A stretch of 64,000 nt of DNA from Castanea sativa (lineage: Eukaryota; Streptophyta; Magnoliopsida; Fagales; Fagaceae). The stretch's first letter is position 1. Each line of letters starts with the position of its first letter. The DNA is taken from assembly GCF_040712315.1 (NCBI RefSeq), contig NC_134023.1, forward strand, positions 67,368,757 to 67,432,756, in the 5' to 3' direction. Shown piece after piece: positions 11,326-22,208 of this stretch. Below the pieces are notes generated by a model. That model was not told the DNA's origin. It ran no database searches and was given only the letters and a program-made list of their open reading frames with translations. Position numbers and translations under genes: made by a program.

Positions 11326-12048
11326 TATGGGGTTTTTTTGTCCAAAATGCACAAAATTTTTTGTTCTCATGCAACAAGACTTAGAGTCAGTTTGGAAACA
11401 GCTTATATAGCTGAAATTAGAAATTTTTTTACTGAAAGTATTGTAAATAAAGTAAAAAGTTAACTGAAATAGTATAGTAAACTCATAAATATTACCAAAA
11501 AATACAATAAGATCCATAAATATTAGTAAAAATTAGCTAAATAGTAAAAAAAAAACCTGTTAAATATAAGCAATTGCAATCACAAACTCAATCTTAATGG
11601 TAAAAATTTCTGTCAGTGAGTCACTTAGCTGACTGCTGGAGCAGTCAGCTAGTGCCGCAAAGTGATAAAGATAAAGGTTCTCCCATCTTTTCTCTCCCAA
11701 AAAAAAAGAAAAAAAAAAAAGAAAAAGTTAAGATAAAGATAAAGGTTCTATTAGGTTAAGTATATCCATTGTTTTAGAAACTTTGAATTTTTTGAAGCTT
11801 CCTACCGTGAGCAAAACTAGGGTTGCCTTACGGAAGTTTTGAGCACTTCCTACCAATAAAGCAGTCAATCTTACCGTCACACACTCTTAATGCGATGATT
11901 ACTCTATAAGTGAAGTGTAGAGGGGACAAGGGCCAAGGTTCAAGTTTTTACGAAGGAGCGTTACACACATATACACTTAGATTAAATTATAGTAGAATTT
12001 TTATCTTAAAAATAAAAAAACAAAAAAAACAATCAATCTTCTTAACTC

Positions 12049-12168
12049 GCTGCATTTTCTCTCTTTCTTCCTTTACATGATCCTTCCCAGTATTTGTTTG
12101 CACTTTTTAACATGCTGCATTTTCTCTCTTTCTTCCTTTACATGATCCTTCCCAGTATTTGTTAGCAC
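12049..12168. repeat. 65-bp tandem duplication
   Basis: GCTGCATTTTCTCTCTTTC starts at 12049 and again at 12114; the two units are nearly identical through CCCAGTATTTGTT.GCAC. Confidence 0.9.
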
Positions 12169-12468
12169 TACAATCATGGAAAAGTTAAAAATTCACTTAT
12201 ATAAAGTTGTGTAAAAAATTAAAAATAGTAACAATAAAAATTTACATCATCACTATTTATTTTTTATTTTGTATTTTATTTTATACATCTTTTTATGTAT
12301 TTAAAAAATAAAAGAAGAGAATTAATATTATTATTGTGTGTGAAGAAAAAAAAATAATTAATTTTTTTTAAAATTACATTTAAATAAAACATAATATAAA
12401 ATAAATAATTTAATGTTGGATATTTTAAAAAGTGTGTGTATATATATTTTACGGCACACGTTAAGCCA

Positions 12469-12549
12469 TCTATTTTTGGAAAAAATTTCTCGAGAATTGA
12501 AAAAACTGTCAATACTTTTTCAATTCTCAAGAAAAAAATTTCAAAAATA
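12469..12549. repeat. Inverted repeat / foldback
   Basis: Arms of about 33 bases (TTTTTGGAAAAAATTTCTCG.. and ..AAGAAAAAAATTTCAAAAA) pair almost completely around a 10-base loop CTGTCAATAC. Outside the arms GGCACACGTTA and GGCACACATTA form a direct repeat, so this may be a small foldback element. A TA microsatellite lies at 12590-12622. Confidence 0.7.
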
Positions 12550-12587
12550 AAAATTATTATGTGTCTTTAAGGCACACATTAGCAAAA

Positions 12588-12624
<37 letters not shown>

Positions 12625-12665
12625 TAAATTAGACCAAAAGCTTGTGTTGTTAATCAGAGTCAGAT

Positions 12666-12887
12666 GCTCGGGACCGGATAGTTACGCGAATGCTATGGCT
12701 AGATTGGGGAGGAAAATTTTGTAGTGTTTAACAGTCCCCCATCACCTAATATTTCCTCTTTTCTGATGCTAATGGTGTGTAGTGTGTACTGTATAAGGCA
12801 CTATGCCAAAAGGCCCAAAACAATGCCTATTTTGGCTATGTAGCCTTTGTGGTTAATAAAATTTCCTTTTTTAACCCAAAAAAAAAA
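12666..12887 (+). mobile_element. Severely 5'-truncated LINE with target-site duplication
   Basis: The frame DSYANAMARLGRKIL then stop matches the extreme C-terminus of LINE RNase H. A short 3'-UTR with AATAAA (about 12856) and an A-tract to 12889 follows. The insertion is flanked by a 14-base duplication with one mismatch: aatcagagtcagat (12652-12665) and aatcagactcagat (12888-12901). Confidence 0.8.
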
Positions 12888-15800
12888 AATCAGACTCAGA
12901 TACTCCATTTGGTATCTTTCCACCCTTTAATGCTTTATGCTTTAAAAGCTGCGTAGGCTGAAAAAAGTGTTTCGCACCAAGACCAATTGAGAAATCAAAA
13001 AATAACAAAAACACTTGCAGTTTTCTTGAACTCTCGCAGAACCAAGTAAATCTCTCTTCAGTCTTTCACTCCTAACTCCAATTTTCTGAGGAGTCTCTTT
13101 GGTTACTTCATTTCCCATATTTCCTTCTTTCCCACGAACAAATCATGTCAATTATCGGAGAGGCTGCTTTATCTGCTTTCTTTGAGGTGCTGTTTGAAAA
13201 GTTAACCTCCTCTGATGTGTTGAAGATCTTTGCGCAAGAGAGACTTCATGCTGACCTCAAGAAGTGGAAGACAATGTTACTGAAAATACGTGCAGTTTTG
13301 GATGACGCAGAAGAAAAGCAGATGACAAGCAAGTTGGCGAAGATCTGGTTGGATGAGCTCGAAGACTTGGCTTATGATGCAGACAACATCTTGGACGAGT
13401 GTGCTACTGAAGCCTTGCGACGTAAGGTGAATGCAGAAGCTGCTACAAGTAAGGTACGAAAGTTCATCCCTACTTATTGCGTGGGTTTCAATCCAAGTTC
13501 TGTTATTTTCGATGCCAATATGCGGTCCAAGATTGAAGAGGTTGATGCAAGACTGCAAAGAATTGTGACAGAGATGAATGGTTTGGGATTGATAGAAAAT
13601 ACTGGGAGAAGGACTAGAACAACAAGATCATGGGTGCCCACAACTTCTCTAGTGAATGAGGGTCATGTTTACGGCAGGGATGAAGATAAAAAGGCTATTG
13701 TGAAGCTGCTGTTGAGCCGTGAATTGGGTGATGCTCAACTCTCTGTGATTTCCATACTTGGTATGGGGGGATTGGGCAAGACAGCTCTTGCCCAACTAGT
13801 TTACAATGACGATGTTGTGAGCCGTTATTTGATTTAAAAGCATGGGCTTGTGTTTCTGATGATTTTGACATTGTAAGGGTGACAAAAGTAATCCTACAAT
13901 CTCTTATTGCTCCAGAGATTTACGATGTTAATGATCTGAACTAGCTACAAGTCAAATTGAAGGAGAAATTATTTGGCAAGAAGTTCCTATTCATTTTGGA
14001 TGACGTTTGGAATGAAGACTGCGATAATTGGACTAAACTAAGTAGTCCATTTGAATTTGGAGCTCCAGGAAGTAAGATTATTGTCACAACTCGAAATTAT
14101 GGCATTTCATCAACAATGGGAACTACTCCAACTTATGAGTTAAAAGTTTTGTCAAATAATGCTTGTTGGCGAATATTTACCCAACACGCATTAGGGGCAA
14201 CAAATTTTACCATGCATCCAGAACTTGAAGAAATTGGTAGAAAAATTTTATATAGGTGTAAGGGTTCACCTTTGGCAGCAAAAGTACTTGGAGGTCTTTT
14301 ACGCACTACAAACAATCATGATGAGTGGAAAAATGTGCTACAAAGTAAGATTTGGGATATTCCAGAAGAGAAAAGCAATATTCTTTCAATTCTTAAATTG
14401 AGTTATAAATATCTCCCTTCACATTTAAAAATGTGTTTTGCATATTGTTCTCTATTTCCAAAGGATTATGAATTTGAGAAGCAAGAGCTCGTCTTGTTAT
14501 GGATGGCAGAAGGTTTGGTTCAAGAAACAAAAACAACCAAGTCAATGGAAGAGATTGGTAGTGAGTATTTTCGTGATCTACTTATGAGATTGTTTTTTCA
14601 ATGATCAAATAATAATGAGTCACTCTTTGTCATGCATGATCTCATCAATGATATAGCTCAATTGGCAGCAAGAGGCTTGTGCTATAGATTGGAAGATACA
14701 ATGAGCGGTAATAAGCAATCCGAGATTTCTACAATGGTACAGCATTTCTCTTACATTCAATTTGTGTTTGATGAAATCAAAAAGTTTGAAGTTTTCCCCA
14801 AAGATAGGCATCTACGAACCTTCTTGCCACTACCAATTGAAAAGAGGGGCTATTTAGCAAATTATGTTCTTAGTTGTTTGTTGCCACAATCAAGATACTT
14901 AAGGGTATTATCCTTAAGTGGATATGAAATCTTTGAGCTACCAAATTCAATTAGTGATTTAAAACACCTAAGATACCTCAACCTTTCTAATACTTCAATT
15001 AGAAGGTTACCAGAATCAACAAATTTTTTATATAATTTGCAGACGCTGATATTGAAAGGTTGTTCTTCTCTCACAACGTTACCAAAGAAATTTGGGAATC
15101 TAGTCAATCTTTGACATCTTGATATTTCAGATGTGAGTTCAATCAAAGAGATGCCAGTGGGAATAGAAGAATTAAAGAGCCTACAAACCCTATATGATTT
15201 TGTTGTGGGGAAAGATACTGGATCCAAGATTGGAGATTTGATGAACTTGAAGTTTCTTCAGGGAAGACTTTGTATTTCAAACTTGGAGAACGTGCTTGAT
15301 GTTGAAAATGCAAGAAAGGCCAATTTAAATGGTAAGAAGAGTTTAGATGCATTGGTGATGAAATGGGAGGTAGATGATTTACAGGATGGAACAATTGCAG
15401 AAGATGTTTGTAACATGCTAAAACCTCATAGAACAGTGAAAACACTTTTCATTGAAGGTTATGCTAGTGTGAAATTCCCAATGTGGTTAAGAGATCCTTC
15501 CTTTCCTAATATGGTGGAGCTAAGGGTTGACAGATGCGGAAAATGTGTGTCCTTACCTGCTATAGGACAACTACCCTTTCTCAAATACCTCGTCATTACA
15601 AGAATGGCCAAGGTGCAAAGGCTTGGTCCTGAGTTTTATGGGAAAGGTTGCTTGAAGTCTTTTCAATCCCTAGAGACACTTCGCTTTGAGGATATGCAAG
15701 AGTGGCAAGATTGGATTCCTTGCAAGAATGATTTCAAAGAATTCATTTGCTTGCGTGAGCTTTCTATCTCTCCATGCCCCAAATTGCAAGGAAAATTGCC

Positions 15801-16217
15801 CTGCCATCTCCAATTGTTGGAAAAATTTTCTTTTTATAATTGTGAGCAGTTGGTTGTTTCAATCCCAAGCCTTCCAATGCTTCATAAATTTGAAATTGTG
15901 GGATGCAAAGAGGTGAATATAAGCAAATTTGAGTTATACTTGCCAAAGTCGATGGTTCTTTCTATTCCAGATTTGAAAAGCTTGGTGGAGAAGCTCATGC
16001 CTGGATTAGCAAAGGTAGAAAATCTGACAATAAGGGATTGTAAAGAGTTATCTCTATGGCAAGATAGGCTTAATTCCCGTGTAACACTAGATATTAGATC
16101 AAGCCCAAGTCTGGTCAACATCAACTCTTGATGTCTACTTTAAGGATACTAAGAATTGGAGATTGTAGTGCTTTGAAAACCTTGCTGATGTCTAATTGTA
16201 CATGTCTGGAATATGCA

Positions 16218-16739
16218 TGTAACACCCCATAATTTTATTACTTATTTAATTATTATACCTAAATTAAAAATGAGGCCTACAATTAAATGGATTGAATTGA
16301 TTTGGGCCTAAGACATTAAAAATAAAATAAGTGCTTGAGATATAAGGCCCAAGTGAGGTGGCATAAGTAAAATATGAGCCTCGATAACCCTAGCCTTTTA
16401 CCCTTTTAAGTTACACATGTATGCAGATAAGAAAGTTCTTTTTTTTGTTTTCAGCCGCAACACACGTTTGAGCTTTGTTCTCTTTTCTTCTCTACGGCTG
16501 TGCACAAATATTCAGGTATGGTTTGTCTTGCTCTAAATTTAGGAAGTTGGAATAGTCATAGCTAGAAATTGTTATGAACCTAGACTATCTTTATACTAAT
16601 AGAAAAGGGTGCAGCCTCCATTTGTTAACCGAATCAACCATCACCTTTTTGTTATTGGCTAAAACAAGTCCAATGGCATCATGGGAACTATAGGCTACTA
16701 GATTGATAGTTAAGGCTTCTACATGGCTTCCTATATTTG

Positions 16740-16791
<52 letters not shown>

Positions 16792-17122
16792 ATTTTTACT
16801 ATGAAGATTTAAAGTTTTTAAAAGGGAGTTTTGGCTTCTCTAGCAGACCATGATGATTATTGTAGTAGGAATTGTATATATATAGCCATATGGTCACCAT
16901 AGACTTTGAAATTGAACAAATAGAGTAATAGGCTTGGACTTTGTGACTATGTTAAAGGGATAAGGGTGCTTGTGTTAATATGTATTCACACATAGTCTTC
17001 ATTGTTGACCAAATCAACTATCACCCTTTTATTTATTTTCTAAAACTTGTCCAGCTGCTTTAAAAGGGACAATAGGCAACTAGTAAGGCTTGTACGTGAC
17101 TTCCATGTTAGATTGAATATAA

Positions 17123-17153
<31 letters not shown>

Positions 17154-18033
17154 TAAAATATTAGAGTTAATAGATATCCATCAACATCAAGTGGGGATGC
17201 TAAGCAACTAGATGGATAAATTAGGGTCATACATGGCTTCCAATATTAAATTGGATAGTTAAGTGAATAAATGGAGGATTTTGGATATATCAATATTGTC
17301 TAGGATAAAACCATTTAAGCGTAAAAATAGATTTTTAAGTGGGAAATTGTGTATTGATGAACTTATTTTTGGTGTTGCTAAATTCTAATTCTACTGAATT
17401 GTTGTGATTCAAGGGAGGTTGATTTCCTTTATATTTGCAACTAAGAGGTAAGTGGTGTTTGCTAATTTTAGGAGTTTTCTCAAAACAGTGTTTGATTATT
17501 AAACTATTCTATATCAAATAAATATGTTGATATTGTATATAAATTGATACTTTATAAATGCTTGATGTGCACGTTAAATATTCATTTTATGAAAAACATG
17601 TAGGACAACCTAAATTTATTTAAACTTGTATGTGTGAATATATATTTATATTTTGAGAATTATGAATGGATTATTTATGTGAGCATCTTGAATATGTTTT
17701 GAAAACCTATGGCAAGTTGTGATTAAAAAGCTCAGTATTGTGTTAGTTCTTAGCAAGGGATAATCATACTGCAGCTAGTCCTTAACAAGGGACGATCCCA
17801 GAAAATGGGACAGTGCACATTTGGAAGCTCCTTAGTAAGGGAGTATACTATTGAGGATCCAAAAAGGAAACTCCTTAGCAAGGGAGTGCACCTTTAGGTT
17901 CCAAAGGAACCATCCTTAAGAAAGGAAATGAAAAGGAGGTTCCAGTCCCGGAAAAAAGGATAGCACAATCCTGTCAACGGGGCATAAACATTGACCATGA
18001 ATAAAGCCTAGGAAATTGTGTTTGTGATGGTAT

Positions 18034-18082
<49 letters not shown>

Positions 18083-18670
18083 GAAAGGAAATGAAAAGGA
18101 GGTTCCAGTCCCGGAAAAAAGGATAGCACAATCCTGTCAACGGGGCATAAACATTGACCATGAATAAAGCCTAGGAAATTGTGTTTGTGATGGTATTGAT
18201 ATATATATATATATATATACACACTATGATGGCTCACTATCTAAAGATTATTATTTCTTTTATATGAAATATTTGATGATAAAATATTGATGAGGTATGA
18301 GTAATAAATTGTTTGTAAGAATTATTTTTTAAAGGTTGTTCCCACATCCCAATGTTAGTGAATTTCACTTATTGAGTTATCTCACCCCCTTTATTTCCTC
18401 TTATAGATATATTAGAGGGATTATTGGACTAAAGATTACTGGGAGTCAACAATTACGAAGTATTTGTGGGACTGAAGATTTTATTTTTATTTTTATGGTA
18501 TTAAACATTGTACTGGAGAATTATTTTAAAAATATTTTTTAATTTTTGGTGAATTTAGAGCTCTGATATTTGTGATGAAATTTTTAAGTTACTAAATACT
18601 TTTATTTAATATTTTTATGAATTTTTCAGGTTAAATAGGATTTTATTACTATTGATTTTGGGGCGTTACA
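16218..18670. mobile_element. Solo-LTR-like insertion (TGTAACACCC...GGGGCGTTACA) with 5-bp TSD
   Basis: The CNL frame stops at 16217 and resumes at 18671. The inserted 2,453 bp begins TGTAACACCC and ends GGGGCGTTACA, with TG...CA termini and a 5-base duplication ATGCA at 16213-16217 and 18671-18675. No gag, protease, RT or integrase frame is visible, so it reads as a solo LTR left by recombination, or a non-autonomous LTR element. Inside are TA microsatellites (16744-16783, 18037-18079, 18200-18219) and a 163-bp tandem duplication starting TTAAGAAAGG at 17916 and 18079. Confidence 0.8.
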
Positions 18671-19404
18671 ATGCAACTATTGAGAAATGTGGTTCTTTGA
18701 CATTCATTTCACGAGGAAAGTTACTTCCAACTTTGAAAAGGTTAGAGATAAAATATTGTGAAAAATTGCTGTTTGTGGTAGATGAGGAGGGAGAGGCTTC
18801 TTCTTTGCATCCTTCTATATTGATGAACAAGGAGAATCTTTGCAGCAACAGTTACAGCCATGGGTCTCTTCTTGAGCACTTGGAGATTAGTGATTGCCCA
18901 TCTCTAAAATGCTTATGGGACTTACCTACCATGCTTAAACACCTTGAGATTCATGGTTGCTTAGAGCTGACATCCTTGTCATCAAGAAACCAGTTACCTA
19001 CAGCCCTTAAACGTCTTGTTGTAAGGATTTGTCCAAAACTGGAGTCAGTAGCTGACAAGTTACAAAATAATGCCTCTCTTGAACATATTGAAATCTGGAA
19101 TTGTGAAAAGCTTAAATCCTTACCTGAGGGCCTACAAGAACTCTACCATCTCAATAAAATCGACATATGAGGCTGTTCTAGTCTTGTTTCCTTCCTGGAT
19201 GGAGGGACACTCCCCACCAGCCTGAAAGAGCTTTCAATATCATATTGTGAAACTAGAGGCCTTACCTAACCTCACCTATCTTGAAAAATTAACAATAAGG
19301 GAATGTCCAAGCATCACATCCTTTCCAGAAGAGGGTTACTCCACCAACCTAACATCACTTTCATTGAGTGGGATGAATATTTGTAAGCAAGTGTTATTTG
19401 AGTG

Positions 19405-19438
19405 GGAGGCAGACCCTCCCAGACAAGGGTCTGCCTCC
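19405..19438. repeat. Perfect 13-bp hairpin at a deletion junction
   Basis: GGAGGCAGACCCT (19405-19417) and AGGGTCTGCCTCC (19426-19438) are exact reverse complements around the loop CCCAGACA. It lies exactly where the pseudogene has lost about 230 bases relative to the paralogue at about 695-930. Confidence 0.85.
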
Positions 19439-19917
19439 TTCGCTTCTAGAACTTAATGTTATTGGGTGTCCAATTCTGAAAAAACACTGCAAGAAAGGCA
19501 AAGGGCGAGAGTGGTACAAGATCGCCCACATCCCTCGCGTTCAGATTGATGGCAGGTCTGTCTATGAGTTGGAAGAGGAGGAGCTATAATTGAGTACAAC
19601 AGAGACGAAAAGAAGTCTAGATATTTACTTCTTCCAGATACAACATTTAAAAAGGAAAGAAAAAAATATTTTAAATTTTTTTTACATAATAGTGTTCATT
19701 GCATTGTGGATGAAGAAAGCTGATTAAAACAATAAACCCAAATGAAAGAACAAAATCAGTACTCTATGTATGTAATTGCAAAAATATGATTGTGGAATCT
19801 AACTCCTAAAAATTGTTCTCAAATTTTCAGAACAGAGAGGTACATTAAATTTTGGGTAGTATGATGTCTTATAGTTTGTAATTTAGTTGAATTATATGAA
19901 CCTTTTATATGTAAGAA

Positions 19918-20110
19918 CACACACCTGTTCAAAGAAATGCCTGAAAGAGATTTTGTATTGTGGAATTTGATAATTGCAGGTTAGGAAACATGGTTTGGGA
20001 CATGATGATCAGTGGATATGCACATAATGCTGGTTGGATTTTTAATACTATGCCCAAGGAGATTGTCATTTCAGCCAAAGAATATGATTTGCACAGATAA
20101 TCGATGCATT
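19918..20110 (+). pseudogene. Degenerate PPR-type repeat relic, copy 2
   Basis: Pieces MPERDFVLWNLIIAG, MISGYAH and TMPKEIVIS in shifted frames parallel the relic at 1478-1720. Its position after the CNL pseudogene matches copy 1 after the first CNL, supporting duplication of the whole block. Confidence 0.45.
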
Positions 20111-20235
20111 GTCATCTTTGCTGCAGTTGGCAGTTATTCCATAAATATAAGGTATTGGTCAAATGCTCAATCTATAGTTACCACTACAATCTCTAATGAA
20201 TCACACTTTTTTTTAATGATCCGATAGTGATTTGA

Positions 20236-20905
20236 TTATACCCATTTTCCTTGTCTGATTGAAAGTCCATAAATAAATAGCTTCCTATCTTTTGTGGTTA
20301 ATTTATTCCTCATTGCCAACCAACATATGAATGCATGTTTGGGGATTGATTTTGAAAACCAAATCACCTTCCACCAGTCTACAACTGGAGCCTTGGTTCT
20401 TAACTGATTCCAAGTATCAGCACAAGTATGTTCCTGATTTTGAAGCAGTCCACACAGCCTTATCATAGTCTCCAAACTCAACGAAGAACAGTTTACTCTG
20501 TATTTTGACAAGGTCTTCAGACCTAGCAGGATTCCACTACCATGCTTTATCCTTTATAGCTTAGCATTGATGGAACTAGCAGCACCATAAGCCACACAAT
20601 GACCTTGAATTGGGTAGAGAGGACTATCAAGGTGCTAGTGATCATCACAAGGAGAAACTTGAACCATCACCCACTTAGAATTGTATAAAAGTCCTCACCA
20701 GGTTTATAAGCCTTAGTATTTTCCTCCATCCCCAACAGTAGCCTTGTGGAATTTTCGCAATCCATAAAAAGCTGCATAGTTTTGGTTCAATAGCCCTGAT
20801 CGCTTTCTTCGGAAGAATAAACACACTAGTCCAATATACTTGTACAAACTCTCTATGGTATTATAACCACTAAACAGCCTCAATTATATTCATTGGTTCC
20901 AAAGC
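20236..20905 (-). pseudogene. LINE ORF2 fragment (RT C-terminal part and zinc-binding domain)
   Basis: On the minus strand, about 20905-20760 reads VYWTSVFILPKKAIRAIEPK..SFLWIAK, a hallmark stretch after the RT domain of plant LINEs. Downstream, 20511-20236 encodes the zf-RVT start APVVDWWKVIWFSKSIPKHA followed by WLAMRNKLTTKDR. Frames shift between the pieces and no tail was found. It separates the duplicated PPR relic from repeat copy C. Confidence 0.75.
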
Positions 20906-20989
20906 AGTTATAGTATGAAATGAAATTTCGTGGCCAAAGCCCTACGCTCTCAGCCGAAGCCCAAGACCCCACAGTACCTTTATGTCCAT

Positions 20990-21960
20990 AAATGTCACAT
21001 AGCAGTATAGAACAAAAACAAACCAAGGTGTCATTCGTTACTTAATTTTTATTTGTAAAATTTCAGGCAAATTTTTTCATTGGTCATTCAAGCTAAAGGA
21101 GGTTAACCAGTTATAATAGATGTTCAGAACCAGTGAGAACATGTAAATGGCAAAGCAATTCAACACACTTGGCAAATCTGGTGATTACAATTATTTTTCA
21201 TCTTCATTTCAATTTAGGTAAATATGTGCCACTGATCTACGATCTGTTTTTTATTTCTTTTTTGGTCTTGGTGAATAGGATAATGCCTCCACTTCCTTGC
21301 TAACTGTTGATATTGAATTTCTCCACAGGCATCTGCAATTCCTTTGACAGACTTTGCGAAGCAAGAACTTCGTAATGCCATAACACTTTCTCTTTTCCTT
21401 ATGTGATTGCCCTGCCCTTCAGTCCTAAGGATCATACACTACCTACCAAACTTTACCAATTTGTAAATTGAAAATTTTCTCCTTTTAAGCATATTCTTTA
21501 ATGAGAAGACTTGTTAGGCTTACTTCAAAGCTTTAGATCACAGTAATGAAGGAACTTATATAGTTTTTGAAAAAAAATTTCATATGAGGGATGTATGAGT
21601 TTTTGAAATTCTTTTTGTGTGAGGGATGTATTATAAGGTTACTGCTTGCTTCTTTCAGTAGCATGTCCTATGGATTCAAAAAACAGGCTCTTTTCAACAT
21701 ATGAAAATCAAATGAATCTTTAAATTTTACTTAGTTGTCATGGAACTAATCCATGTGCTTATTTGACTGTAAACTTTGTTTAGCTTACTGCATTAGTCAA
21801 AAAACAGGCTCTTTTTTTCTTTTCTTTTTTTCTGTTGTCCAAACAATTGAATTATATTTTAGGAATTGGGAACCTTATCACTTTGCATCACAGAATAGCT
21901 ACAGAAAGTTTCTGAAGACCAAACTGGAGAACTGGTTGAGAATAAAAGTGAATTTTTTAC
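20990..21960 (+). repeat. Duplicated 3'-flank block, copy C
   Basis: Third copy of the block described at 2450-3812, from AAATGTCACATAGCAGTATAG to GAGAATAAAAG. It lacks the two insertions of copy B but has its own local rearrangement near 21780-21830. 21961-22208 shows nothing except the 3' end of the phosphatase gene. Confidence 0.8.
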
Positions 21961-22208
21961 CTGCCAAAGTGCTAAAGCAATAATGTAGAACAATGTGCCT
22001 TCTAGCCAAAATTCTAATAGCCAGTTATAAACACAACTTGTATGACAGCTTTAGGGTATAAAAAAATGATTTTATTGATGACAAACTACTAAAATGAATA
22101 ACTAAAAAAAGAAACTCTAAAACCAAATTCATAATTCATTATTGCACCTAAATGCTAGACAAAACTAAAAAGAACCACCGAAAGTCACTTCAAAATCGTA
22201 GTGATAGT

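Larger units (their letters stand above)
13145..19589 (+). pseudogene. CNL disease-resistance pseudogene, RPP13-like 1 type, interrupted by an LTR insertion
   Basis: ATG 13145 opens a typical coiled-coil N-terminus (MSIIGEAALSAFFEVLFEKL; EDLAYDADNILDE), then NB-ARC with an intact P-loop GMGGLGKTA, kinase-2 FLFILDDVW, RNBS-B GSKIIVTTR, GLPL-like GSPLAAKVLGG, RNBS-D CFAYCSLFPKDYEF and MHD (VMHDLINDIA), followed by LRRs to a C-terminus HCKKGKGREWYKIAHIP and stop at 19589. It is broken many times: loss of one T in the run 13828-13830 causing TAA 13835; TAG 13942; TGA 14602; TGA 15112; TGA 16129 and a frameshift just after; the 2,453-bp insertion 16218-18670; TGA 19168; a frameshift near 19248; and a deletion of roughly 230 bases near 19405 relative to the paralogue at 2-1102. 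The TGA at 14602 and 15112 sit where CGA Arg codons are expected. The gene was probably single-exon. Confidence 0.92.

Noticed and set aside
16218..18670. Interpretation as a TIR DNA transposon because the ends are inverted
   Set aside because: The 5-base duplication, TG...CA ends and lack of transposase fit an LTR better; kept as a caveat.
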